NCBI GenBank assembly: GCA_002713385.1
Contig: PAWC01000014.1
Span: 19,355-28,280, forward strand
Reading direction: 5' to 3'
Origin: Fidelibacterota bacterium
GTDB taxonomy: Bacteria; Fidelibacterota; Marinisomatia; Marinisomatales; TCS55
DNA length: 8,926 nt
Part shown: piece by piece, positions 1-7,161 of the stretch
Layout of the letters: the number at the start of each line of letters is the position of its first letter
How positions within the stretch are numbered: position 1 is the stretch's first letter
Translations under genes and position numbers: made by a program
The notes under the pieces: model-generated
Database searches by the model: none
What the model was told of the DNA's origin: nothing
What the model saw: the letters and a program-made list of their open reading frames with translations, nothing else

Positions 1-456
1 GAGCTTCATAAATATTTAGGTAATGTAGATAAGGATGGCCATTATTTTAGATGGAAGGTCAGTTATACTCAAGAAGAGTTCTGTGAATTTTTCTCCAAAA
101 AGATCAATGAGCACGTTACGCAAATAACAAAAATTGATGCTTTAAATCGTGGACAATCCGGAAGAATAAATCACTTATATTTAGACTATCAAACTGCAGA
201 TGGTTCATCAAAAACACTCCAGCTTCACAACGAATTTGATATTCGCAAAACACTCCACCCTTCTTTTTTATACAGCTCATGTTTTGTCATCAACATGGAT
301 AATTCAATTATAGAATTCAATGGAGCAGGTTGGGGCCACGGCGTTGGTTTATGTCAGATCGGAGCGCTTGGAATGGCACTGAACGGTTCCACCACTGAAT
401 CCATCCTTACCCATTATTTTCCAAAAGCTAAGCTGACTCATATTTACTCATCATGA
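1..456 (+). CDS. SpoIID/LytB-domain protein, C-terminal part (5' end outside window)
   Basis: The open frame enters from the left edge and gives 151 residues before the TGA stop. It matches the C-terminal half of the SpoIID (stage II sporulation protein D / amidase-enhancer LytB) domain. Seen: a W-x-V-S-Y-T-x-E-E-F segment (about residues 18-27), N-R-G-Q-S-G-R-I (49-56), an I-R-K-T-L segment followed by S-S-x-F (81-95), and the hallmark G-A-G-W-G-H-G-V-G-L-C-Q-I-G-A (108-122) with G-M-A and H-Y-F after it. Characterised SpoIID is a lytic transglycosylase that cleaves glycan strands lacking stem peptides; its catalytic glutamate lies N-terminal to the part visible here, so activity cannot be judged. 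In Gram-negative bacteria that do not sporulate, such proteins are linked to wall turnover or recycling. The stop overlaps the next start (ATGA, 453-456), so translation is probably coupled to the permease gene. The serine usual in the motif (S-Q) is cysteine here (C118). Confidence 0.88.
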   Translation, partial: ELHKYLGNVDKDGHYFRWKVSYTQEEFCEFFSKKINEHVTQITKIDALNRGQSGRINHLYLDYQTADGSSKTLQLHNEFDIRKTLHPSFLYSSCFVINMDNSIIEFNGAGWGHGVGLCQIGALGMALNGSTTESILTHYFPKAKLTHIYSS

Positions 457-1727
457 AAAATCAGAGATCACCCTGGACATGGGTTCCCTCACTTTATTAT
501 GCCGAAGGACTGCCCTATGCGATGGTGATGCTTGTTTCCGTTGTCATGTACAAACGGCTGGATATTTCCAATACTGATATTGCACTCTACACCAGCTGGC
601 TCTATCTGCCGTGGGTGATCAAGCCGCTGTGGAGCCCACTGGTAGAAATCCTGGGAACCAAACGCTTCTGGATTGTGACCATGCAGCTGATAATCGGCGG
701 TGGATTAGCCGGAGTTGCACTGACTATTCCGGCTTCCAACTTTTTTCAACTTACACTCGCATTTTTCTGGCTGCTCGCTTTCAGCTCCGCAACTCATGAT
801 ATTGCCGCTGATGGATTTTATATGCTTGGGCTTCCTTCGCATGTCCAGGCTTGGTTCGTAGGCATCCGCAATACTTTCTACCGTTTTGCTATCATTACTG
901 GTCAGGGCTTGTTGGTGATTCTAGCCGGATGGCTGGAAACCACTACCGGAAACACAAAACTGGCATGGTCAATCGTTATGGGCATCTTGGGCATTCTCTT
1001 TATTTTTTTTTGTATTTACCATCGCTTGGTTTTGCCACACCCAAAAAAGGATGTGCTACACTCAAATCTTAAACCGGCAGACGCTTTTAAGAGTTTCCTC
1101 CATGTGTTCACGTCCTATTTTAAAAAACCTAATATAATTCTGGTGATTACCTTCATTCTGCTTTACCGGTTTGGGGAAGCACAGCTAGTAAAGATTGCTC
1201 CATTGTTTATGCTAGAAAAATTTGATGCTGGCGGACTAGGCCTTACGACCGCCGAATACGGCTTTGTGTACGGCACCATGGGAATAATTATGCTGACCTT
1301 GGGAGGTATTGCTGGAGGCTTCTTGGCCGCAAAACATGGGTTGAAGTCCTGGATTTTGTTGATGGCCCTGGCTATGAAACTTCCGGATCTGGTATACGTG
1401 TACATGGCTTATACTCAGCCGGAAAACTATCTGTTGGTAAACTTGTTTGTAGCTGTTGAACAGTTCGGGTATGGATTTGGATTTACAGCTTATTTACTTT
1501 TTATGATGATGATTTCGGAAGGTGAACATAAAACAGCCCATTATGCAATCTGTACCGGATTCATGGCTCTCGGTATGATGATTCCGGGTATGTTCAGCGG
1601 CGCCCTGCAGGAAACGATCGGATACCAGTCCTTTTTCATCTGGGTCATGGTAGCTACCATTCCAGGGCTGCTTCTAATCAGGTTCCTGCCCATTGACCCT
1701 GAATTCGGGAAGAAACAAGAAGTTTAA
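453..1727 (+). CDS. AmpG-like muropeptide permease (MFS/PAT family)
   Basis: Polytopic inner-membrane protein of 424 residues with about 12 hydrophobic segments, the length expected of a short AmpG-type carrier (the E. coli protein is longer because of extra C-terminal helices). Seen: Y-A-E-G-L-P-Y in helix 1 (16-22), a helix 2/3 loop with W-x-I-K-P-L-W-S-P followed by T-K-R-F-W (54-73), and A-T-H-D-I-A-A-D-G (113-121), which corresponds to the conserved acidic pair of AmpG helix 4. AmpG proteins import GlcNAc-anhydro-MurNAc muropeptides by proton symport for cell-wall recycling. The overlap with a SpoIID-type gene upstream and the 1-nt gap to a NagX-like gene support that substrate. The ATG at 453 lies in the stop of the previous gene; no Shine-Dalgarno is visible, so coupled re-initiation is likely. 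A run of nine T at 1003-1011 lies inside the gene, but the frame is intact. Another PAT-family substrate such as a siderophore cannot be excluded. Confidence 0.85.
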   Translation: MKNQRSPWTWVPSLYYAEGLPYAMVMLVSVVMYKRLDISNTDIALYTSWLYLPWVIKPLWSPLVEILGTKRFWIVTMQLIIGGGLAGVALTIPASNFFQLTLAFFWLLAFSSATHDIAADGFYMLGLPSHVQAWFVGIRNTFYRFAIITGQGLLVILAGWLETTTGNTKLAWSIVMGILGILFIFFCIYHRLVLPHPKKDVLHSNLKPADAFKSFLHVFTSYFKKPNIILVITFILLYRFGEAQLVKIAPLFMLEKFDAGGLGLTTAEYGFVYGTMGIIMLTLGGIAGGFLAAKHGLKSWILLMALAMKLPDLVYVYMAYTQPENYLLVNLFVAVEQFGYGFGFTAYLLFMMMISEGEHKTAHYAICTGFMALGMMIPGMFSGALQETIGYQSFFIWVMVATIPGLLLIRFLPIDPEFGKKQEV

Positions 1728-1728
1728 T

Positions 1729-2823
1729 ATGACAGGTCAGCAAAAAAGATTTATCTCACTCGATGTATTCCGAGGCATGACCATTGCCTTGATGATCTTG
1801 GTGAATACTCCCGGAAGCTGGTCCTATGTGTATCCTCCCTTGCGGCATGCCCAATGGCACGGACTCACGCTGACGGATCTTGTATTTCCTTTTTTCCTGT
1901 TTATTGTCGGCGCGGCCATGATGTTTTCCTTCAGCAAATATGATTTTTGCAGAACAAAAGAGGTGTATCAAAAAATTGCCAAACGCACTGCCATCATTTT
2001 CCTGATCGGCTTATTAGGACATTTATACGGCACTCTGGTACTTGGAATTGAAATTGGAAATTTTCGCATTATGGGCGTCCTACAGCGCATCGCCCTGTGT
2101 TATGGAATTGCGGCTGTCTTAGTGCTGCGTTTTAAGATCCAGCATTTGTGGATAATACTAATCGTTTCACTCATTGGCTACTGGCAACTGCTAGCGTGGA
2201 ATGGCGGTTACAAACTGGAAACCAATTTCACCCGTACAGTTGATATCGCTATCCTGGGGGCGTCACATCTTTATAAGGGCACTGGTATCCCCTTTGACCC
2301 CGAAGGTTTGTTAAGCACCATCCCATCCATTATGACCGTCCTGCTGGGCTTTTTTGCCGGGGTCATGATCCATTCAGCTACAGACCAGGTTGACAATGTT
2401 AAAAAAATGCTCATTATGGGTGCTTTATTGATTTTAACCGGCTGGGCATGGAGTTTTGTTTTCCCTATCAATAAGCAGCTCTGGACCAGCCCGTATGTAT
2501 TGGTCACCGGCGGTATAGCTTTTATGACACTGGCTGTATTGATCTGGGTCATCGATATAAACACTATGAAAAAGCCTTTTCACGCTTTTGAAATATTTGG
2601 TACTAATTCTCTCTTTGTTTATGCCGCATCCGGCGTCTGGACCAATACTATGCTGTGGCTGCAAGTGGATAACAGGTCACTTTATTCGTTCATGTACACT
2701 GATTGGTTTGTGCCTCTCGCCGGGAACATGAATGGTTCTCTCCTCTTTGCCCTGGCCAATGTTGCGGTTTGGTGGGTAATTCTTTATTTAATGTATCGCA
2801 AAAAGATATTCATCAAGATTTGA
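1729..2823 (+). CDS. NagX/HGSNAT-like membrane acyltransferase (COG4299/DUF5009 type)
   Basis: Integral membrane protein of 364 residues with about ten hydrophobic segments. The N-terminus R-F-I-S-L-D-V-F-R-G (7-16) followed by L-R-H-A-Q-W-H-G-L-T-L-T-D-L-V-F-P-F-F (38-56) is the signature of the family containing bacterial NagX and human lysosomal heparan-alpha-glucosaminide N-acetyltransferase (HGSNAT). In the human enzyme a loop histidine is proposed to carry the acetyl group; H40 here sits in the equivalent H-A-x-W context. The family is thought to transfer acetyl from cytoplasmic acetyl-CoA across the membrane to an amino sugar, although bacterial NagX has also been suggested to be a sugar transporter. 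I chose the ATG at 1729, one base after the upstream TAA, over the in-frame ATG at 1693, because 1693 lies inside the permease gene and the family begins just before R-F-x-S-L-D. Placement after SpoIID and AmpG-like genes suggests amino-sugar salvage from peptidoglycan. Substrate unproven. Confidence 0.85.
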   Translation: MTGQQKRFISLDVFRGMTIALMILVNTPGSWSYVYPPLRHAQWHGLTLTDLVFPFFLFIVGAAMMFSFSKYDFCRTKEVYQKIAKRTAIIFLIGLLGHLYGTLVLGIEIGNFRIMGVLQRIALCYGIAAVLVLRFKIQHLWIILIVSLIGYWQLLAWNGGYKLETNFTRTVDIAILGASHLYKGTGIPFDPEGLLSTIPSIMTVLLGFFAGVMIHSATDQVDNVKKMLIMGALLILTGWAWSFVFPINKQLWTSPYVLVTGGIAFMTLAVLIWVIDINTMKKPFHAFEIFGTNSLFVYAASGVWTNTMLWLQVDNRSLYSFMYTDWFVPLAGNMNGSLLFALANVAVWWVILYLMYRKKIFIKI

Positions 2824-3728
2824 AGCAGCTAGCAACTATATTGCTATTGGCTATTGCCTTTGCTTACGCAAAAGAAAGTCCCTATGTACTTGTTCTAGGA
2901 ATCGCCCAGGATGGCGGAATGCCCCATGCAGGGTGTATGAAATCCTGCTGCAAAGATCTTTGGAAAAAACCTGAAAAACATTTAAAAGTGTCAGCCATTG
3001 CCATTATCGATCCAGAAACAGAACAATCATGGATGATCGATGCCACACCAGACTTTCCAGCACAACAGCAGATAGTTATAAAGGAAAATCAGTCAGAACT
3101 AAAAGGGATCTTTTTGACCCATGGTCATATCGGCCATTATACCGGATTAATGCATCTTGGGCGCGAAGTCATGGGTGCAAGTTCAATACCGGTTTTCGCC
3201 ATGCCCAGGATGAAATCGTTTCTTCAGAACAATGGCCCTTGGGATCAGCTGGTATCGCTGAATAATATTGCAATCCGAAAATTGAAAAATGGTGAAGCTG
3301 TTAAATTAACATCTGGACTTTCCATCACTCCTTTCCTGGTCCCCCATCGGGATGAATATACTGAAACTGTGGGGTATAGAATTGACGGACCGGAAAAATC
3401 ACTAATTTATATTCCGGATATTGATAAATGGTTAAAATGGGAAAAAGATATTCGAGATGAAGTGACAAATGTGGACTATGCTTTATTGGATGGCTCTTTC
3501 TATGCTAATGGCGAAATTCCAAACCGGGATATGAGTGCAATACCCCATCCATTTGTAACAGAAACAATGGATCTTTTCAATTCAACTTCTACTACAGATA
3601 AAAGTAAAATTTATTTCATCCACCTGAACCATACCAATCCGGCTCTGAAGGAAAATTCAGTTGCTTTCAAAGAAGTAAATGATCGAGGTTACCGTATCGC
3701 TTATGAAGGACAGAAATTAAAACTATGA
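2820..3728 (+). CDS. exported PqqB-like metallo-beta-lactamase-fold hydrolase, TTG start
   Basis: Read from the TTG at 2820, this is a 302-residue protein with an ideal signal peptide: M-K-Q, a hydrophobic stretch, and A-Y-A before the probable cleavage at residue 17. No in-frame ATG lies near; an ATG at 2703 is deep inside the upstream gene and would add residues of shadow sequence. The TTG overlaps the preceding TGA (TTGA). Mature part: V-L-G-I-A-Q-D-G-G (25-33) and G-C-M-K-S-C-C (38-44), D-A-T-P-D (74-78), metal motif T-H-G-H-I-G-H (100-106), V-P-H-R-D-E-Y (174-180), Y-I-P-D-I-D-K-W (197-204), L-L-D-G-S-F-Y (222-228), and H-L-N-H-T-N-P (268-274). These segments match the PqqB-related branch of the MBL fold. 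No other pqq gene is visible, so a PQQ role is not supported. The usual H-x-H-x-D-H has glycine (G105) in place of aspartate. Likely periplasmic; substrate unknown. Confidence 0.82.
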   Translation: MKQLATILLLAIAFAYAKESPYVLVLGIAQDGGMPHAGCMKSCCKDLWKKPEKHLKVSAIAIIDPETEQSWMIDATPDFPAQQQIVIKENQSELKGIFLTHGHIGHYTGLMHLGREVMGASSIPVFAMPRMKSFLQNNGPWDQLVSLNNIAIRKLKNGEAVKLTSGLSITPFLVPHRDEYTETVGYRIDGPEKSLIYIPDIDKWLKWEKDIRDEVTNVDYALLDGSFYANGEIPNRDMSAIPHPFVTETMDLFNSTSTTDKSKIYFIHLNHTNPALKENSVAFKEVNDRGYRIAYEGQKLKL

Positions 3729-4462
3729 GTAAACGCATTTTTATATCCGGGGCCAGCAGCGGTATTGGTGAATACCTGGCCTATGCCTACGCCGGTCGGG
3801 GCGCAACAATAGGTCTGGCTGCCCGGCGTGAAGAACTATTGAATAAAGTTGCACAAAAATCCAATGAACTCGGCGGTGCTGCGCATGTTTTTCAAGTGGA
3901 TACCAAAGATCAAATCGCTTGTAAGTCAGCTGCTGAAGAGTTCATGGCTCAAGCCGGGGGGGTAGATATGGTTATTGCCAACGCAGGGATCGGCGGCCAT
4001 GATGACCTCATGAGCGGCGACGCAACTGCAATAAACAATATTATTGAAACCAATGTCATTGGCGTTACCAATACGCTCATGCCGTTCATCCCGGCCATGA
4101 AAGAACAAAAAAGCGGTGTCCTTGTGAATGTCAGTTCAATTGCATCTTTTTTGCGAATCGCATACCATGGCGGTTACGCCGGCGCGAAAGTGAATATCCG
4201 CCTCATGGCTGACAGCTGGCGGCTGACCCTCTCAAGATACAATATTCAGGTTACTACCATTTGCCCCGGGTTTATTAAAACACCTATGACAGCGGAATTA
4301 AAGGGGATGCCCTTTCTCCTGCCGGTGGAAACAGCCGTTGAAAAAATTGTCAGCGCCATCGACAGGGGTAAGAAAACATTTGTTTTTCCCTGGCAGATGA
4401 AAATCATGATCCCTCTGTTGCGGGTCATGCCAGATGGGCTGCTGCGGATGTTTGGTAATTAA
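3725..4462 (+). CDS. short-chain dehydrogenase/reductase (SDR, classical type)
   Basis: Cytosolic NAD(P)-dependent oxidoreductase of 245 residues, usual for classical SDRs. Seen: nucleotide-binding S-G-A-S-S-G-I-G (8-15), a basic pair R34-R35 after beta strand 2 that suggests NADP(H) preference, N-A-G (86-88), and the complete catalytic set N110, S138, Y151 and K155 (Y-A-G-A-K). The C-terminal P-G-F-I-K-T-P-M (about 180-187) is the usual substrate-loop start. The last 30 residues are hydrophobic and basic (P-W-Q-M-K-I-M-I-P-L-L), possibly an amphipathic membrane-associating segment as in lipid- or ketone-reducing SDRs. The start overlaps the upstream stop (ATGA, 3725-3728); a weak G-A-A-G-G-A lies 14 nt upstream. 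It is the last gene of the plus-strand run. Its substrate cannot be read from sequence, and its link to the recycling genes is by position only. The seven-G run at 3956-3962 keeps the frame. Confidence 0.9.
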   Translation: MSKRIFISGASSGIGEYLAYAYAGRGATIGLAARREELLNKVAQKSNELGGAAHVFQVDTKDQIACKSAAEEFMAQAGGVDMVIANAGIGGHDDLMSGDATAINNIIETNVIGVTNTLMPFIPAMKEQKSGVLVNVSSIASFLRIAYHGGYAGAKVNIRLMADSWRLTLSRYNIQVTTICPGFIKTPMTAELKGMPFLLPVETAVEKIVSAIDRGKKTFVFPWQMKIMIPLLRVMPDGLLRMFGN

Positions 4463-5340
4463 TCTGACTTTTTATCAAAAAATGTAGTCTCATACAAAAC
4501 AACACTTTCTAACGAACCACCTGCCATGTTATACATTAATTCATATGGCGTTAGACATTCATCCGGATATAATACACAAAGATCATCTAAATATGTCAAT
4601 TCAAGATCTGAGCTTGAGACTCTATATTCATACGTTTTTGAATAATTAGTATAATGAAAAGTGATCTCATCACTAGATGCATCCCACGTACCTGAATATT
4701 CCAGTGTTTCAGAATCAAGTGTTTTAATTGTCTGTTCAAAAGATTTATCATTATTTATCAAAAGAGTGATCTCATATGACCCAAAAACCCAATCGATATT
4801 GCCAATTTCAAATTGGCTGCCAGCATTTACAGTTTCCTGAGCAACTGCCAAAGTACCACTGATCATAACGCTGTCATTCACCGTCTCATGGTATAATGCG
4901 CCGGCCGAAATGGTTAATTCAGGCCCATTGACTGTAAATTCAAGTTCCCCTTCGTAAACATCTGCAGCATCATTATTAGATTTGGTCAATTGGCTGTACG
5001 ATCCAAAATCGCCGTAATCATAAATATTTAAAAGATAATTCGTCTCTTCTGAAGGGACACCAAATACTCTCTTTGCAATAGCAATCTGTAATACACCATT
5101 TGCTTGATATAAGTACATGTAATTCAAAGAGGCTTCTTCTGCCCCACTTAGTTCAATTGAACCTGATCCAACTTCATATGGATTTGTGACTGTTTGTGAT
5201 GAATTGGAAGCAATGTTATAAGAATAATTTATTTTGGTTCCTTCCCAATTGCTAATTAAGTCTTTCGAATAAGAATCACCATCATCTTTCTCACAGCTGA
5301 ATATGAATAGTATTGTAATCAGTAAAATCGTCTTTTTCAT
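4459..5340 (-). CDS. predicted lipoprotein, lipocalin-like C-terminal half, function unknown
   Basis: I do not recognise a named family. The 293-residue product starts M-K-K, followed by a hydrophobic stretch and I-F-S-C (13-16), a signal-peptidase-II lipobox with C16 as the lipidated residue. Directly after it comes E-K-D-D-G-D, which resembles the lipoprotein export signal described for surface lipoproteins of Bacteroidota. The body is rich in Ser, Thr, Asn, Tyr and acidic residues and alternates like beta strands. The segment around 187-250 (S-Y-E-I-T-L-L-I-N-N-D, G-T-W-D, D-E-I-T-F-H-Y, Y-E-Y-R-V, D-L-E-L-T-Y) looks like a lipocalin-like barrel repeat. Two cysteines, C255 and C262, could form a disulfide. 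It follows the acyl-CoA synthetase gene by 15 nt on the same strand, so it is probably the last cistron of that operon; no good Shine-Dalgarno is seen. A role in binding or presenting a hydrophobic substrate is a guess from context. Confidence 0.8.
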   Translation of the reverse strand: MKKTILLITILFIFSCEKDDGDSYSKDLISNWEGTKINYSYNIASNSSQTVTNPYEVGSGSIELSGAEEASLNYMYLYQANGVLQIAIAKRVFGVPSEETNYLLNIYDYGDFGSYSQLTKSNNDAADVYEGELEFTVNGPELTISAGALYHETVNDSVMISGTLAVAQETVNAGSQFEIGNIDWVFGSYEITLLINNDKSFEQTIKTLDSETLEYSGTWDASSDEITFHYTNYSKTYEYRVSSSDLELTYLDDLCVLYPDECLTPYELMYNMAGGSLESVVLYETTFFDKKSD

Positions 5341-5355
5341 TGGTTCAGTTTAAGC

Positions 5356-7161
5356 CTAATAAAAATTTTCCAAAATATCTTTATAGCGCTCTGTTACTAC
5401 TTTCCTACGGACCTTCATGGTGGGTGTTAATTCATCCTTATTCTGATCAAAATCTTCTTCCAATACAAAGAATTTTTTTATGGTTTCATATGAAGCCAGT
5501 TTTTCATTCTTAAAATGTACTTCCTGGCGATAGAGTTCCAACACTTCTTCTTTCTTTGAAAGATCAGCCTGATCCTTGTACAATAATTTTCTATCACGGG
5601 CAAATTTGGTGATCTCATCTTCGTCCATGGTGATAAGTGCCGTAAGATATGGTTTTGCATCACCATATACCATGGCCTGGCTTACGAAAGGGCTGGTCTT
5701 AAGCAGATTCTCTATATTTTGTGGAGCGACATTCTTACCGCCAGCTGTAATGATTAAATCTTTTTTTCGATCTGTAATAAATAAATAACCTTCTTCATCA
5801 ATATGACCTACATCTCCTGTATGTAGCCAGTAACTACCATTGCCATCCGCTTTCAGGAGTTCATTGGTTGCTTTTTCATTTTTATAATACTCTTTTATGT
5901 TTTGCGGAGCACGGACAAATATTTCGCCATCTTTTGCAATTCGTATTTCAGTGTCAGGTAAAACCTGACCCACCGAACCAATTTTAACAAAGCCAGGTCT
6001 ATTACATGAAATAACGCCAGTTGTCTCGGTCATTCCGTAGCCCTCATAAATCGAAATATCCATCCACTTGAAATAATGAATAATTTCCGGAGAAATAGGC
6101 GCTGCACCTGAAATCATAAAGCGCACTCGACCACCAAAAATATCCCGGATCTTATTGTAAATGAAAAACCTGGCAATGGCTGATTCTAATTTTAATAAAA
6201 AGGTAATCGATTTTTCCTTCGATAATAACTTGGCTCGTTTTTTCCCGGTTTCTACGGACCAGTTATAAACTGTTTTTTGTATCCATGTCGCATCCCCAAT
6301 CCCAGTAGCAATCCGGGCATAATATTTTTCAAAGACTCGTGGGGTTCCAAAAACAATTGTCGGGCCAACCTGGCGCACATTGTCCGGCATATCTGCAATA
6401 CTTTCAGCAAAGGCAGTTGCATTTCCATAAACAAGTTTTATAAAATGACCCAGCAAGCGCTCAGCAATATGAGCAAGGGGTAAATAAGCAACTGAAAGAT
6501 CTTCACGCCTGATATCGAGCATATCAGGTAAATGTTTGATCGTAGAGATAACATTGAAATTGTCAATCACACCAGCCTTAGGATGGCCAGTTGTTCCAGA
6601 TGTATATATAAAGCTGACGACTTCTTCAGGCTTACTGGCTTCAATCCTTTTTTCAAAAGAACCATCATCATTTACAGTTTCAATAAATAGAGAAAATGGT
6701 ATCACATTAGGCAGGTCTTTTGGATAGTAAGATTCAAACACAATCACTTTCTCAATTTTTGGTAATCTATCCCAAATTTCTAAAATTTTATCAAGTTGCT
6801 CTTGATCTTCAACAAACATAAGTCTTGCATCGCTGTGTTCTGCTATATAATGAACTTGTTCTTCCGTATTGGAATGATAAACTGGTGCCGTGACACAGCC
6901 AATACACATAATAGCCATATCACACAGCACCCACTCCAACCGCGTTTGTGAAAGAATAGAAATCTTATCACTTGGTTTCATTCCGGAAGCCTGGAGAGCC
7001 AAACCGATCTTTTTGGATATTGCTCCATACTCACCCCAGGTTTGAGATTTCCAAACACCTTGTACCTTGCTCCAATTGGCTATTTCGTCTTTTTGATGGG
7101 TTACATGATGCCAAAATGCTTTCGGCACAGTATTACAAATATTAAAATCAGGTTTACTCAT
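5356..7161 (-). CDS. long-chain-type acyl-CoA synthetase (AMP-forming)
   Basis: Adenylate-forming enzyme of 601 residues, close to the length of FadD15-like long-chain fatty acid:CoA ligases. It activates a carboxylate with ATP to an acyl-AMP and then to acyl-CoA. Seen in order: Y-T-S-G-T-T-G-H-P-K-A-G-V phosphate loop (186-198), S-G-A-A-P-I-S (351-357), E-G-Y-G-M-T-E-T-T-G (373-382), H-T-G-D (447-450) with the ribose-binding aspartate, the hinge D-R-K-K-D-L-I-I-T-A-G-G-K (464-476), and the C-terminal lysine K583 in T-P-T-M-K-V, which fits the adenylation lysine. All key residues are present, so it should be active. No signal peptide or membrane segment. Its ATG overlaps the livF stop (ATGA, 7158-7161) with GGAG three bases upstream (7165-7168), so it is translated with the transporter. 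Chain-length preference cannot be read from sequence; medium-chain, bile-acid-like or aromatic acids remain possible. Confidence 0.92.
   Translation of the reverse strand: MSKPDFNICNTVPKAFWHHVTHQKDEIANWSKVQGVWKSQTWGEYGAISKKIGLALQASGMKPSDKISILSQTRLEWVLCDMAIMCIGCVTAPVYHSNTEEQVHYIAEHSDARLMFVEDQEQLDKILEIWDRLPKIEKVIVFESYYPKDLPNVIPFSLFIETVNDDGSFEKRIEASKPEEVVSFIYTSGTTGHPKAGVIDNFNVISTIKHLPDMLDIRREDLSVAYLPLAHIAERLLGHFIKLVYGNATAFAESIADMPDNVRQVGPTIVFGTPRVFEKYYARIATGIGDATWIQKTVYNWSVETGKKRAKLLSKEKSITFLLKLESAIARFFIYNKIRDIFGGRVRFMISGAAPISPEIIHYFKWMDISIYEGYGMTETTGVISCNRPGFVKIGSVGQVLPDTEIRIAKDGEIFVRAPQNIKEYYKNEKATNELLKADGNGSYWLHTGDVGHIDEEGYLFITDRKKDLIITAGGKNVAPQNIENLLKTSPFVSQAMVYGDAKPYLTALITMDEDEITKFARDRKLLYKDQADLSKKEEVLELYRQEVHFKNEKLASYETIKKFFVLEEDFDQNKDELTPTMKVRRKVVTERYKDILENFY

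Noticed and set aside
1003..1011. Run of nine T inside the AmpG-like gene as a possible phase-variation tract
   Set aside because: The frame is intact, the tract encodes ordinary Phe/Ile membrane residues, and no other contingency-locus sign is present; one sequence cannot show length variation.
1693..1728. Upstream ATG giving 12 extra residues to the NagX-like protein
   Set aside because: It would start inside the permease gene, and the family signature begins right after the ATG at 1729.
2820..3728. PqqB role in pyrroloquinoline quinone biosynthesis
   Set aside because: There is no PqqA, PqqC, PqqD or PqqE gene nearby, the protein has a signal peptide, and the locus is about cell-wall recycling; only fold-level similarity is supported.
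3956..3962. Run of seven G in the SDR gene as a possible frameshift or assembly error
   Set aside because: The frame continues through it with normal SDR motifs on both sides (N-A-G, catalytic Ser/Tyr/Lys).
5576..6727. Several 60-70 codon plus-strand frames opposite the acyl-CoA synthetase
   Set aside because: They are antisense shadows of a well-supported gene, without ribosome sites or recognisable protein features.
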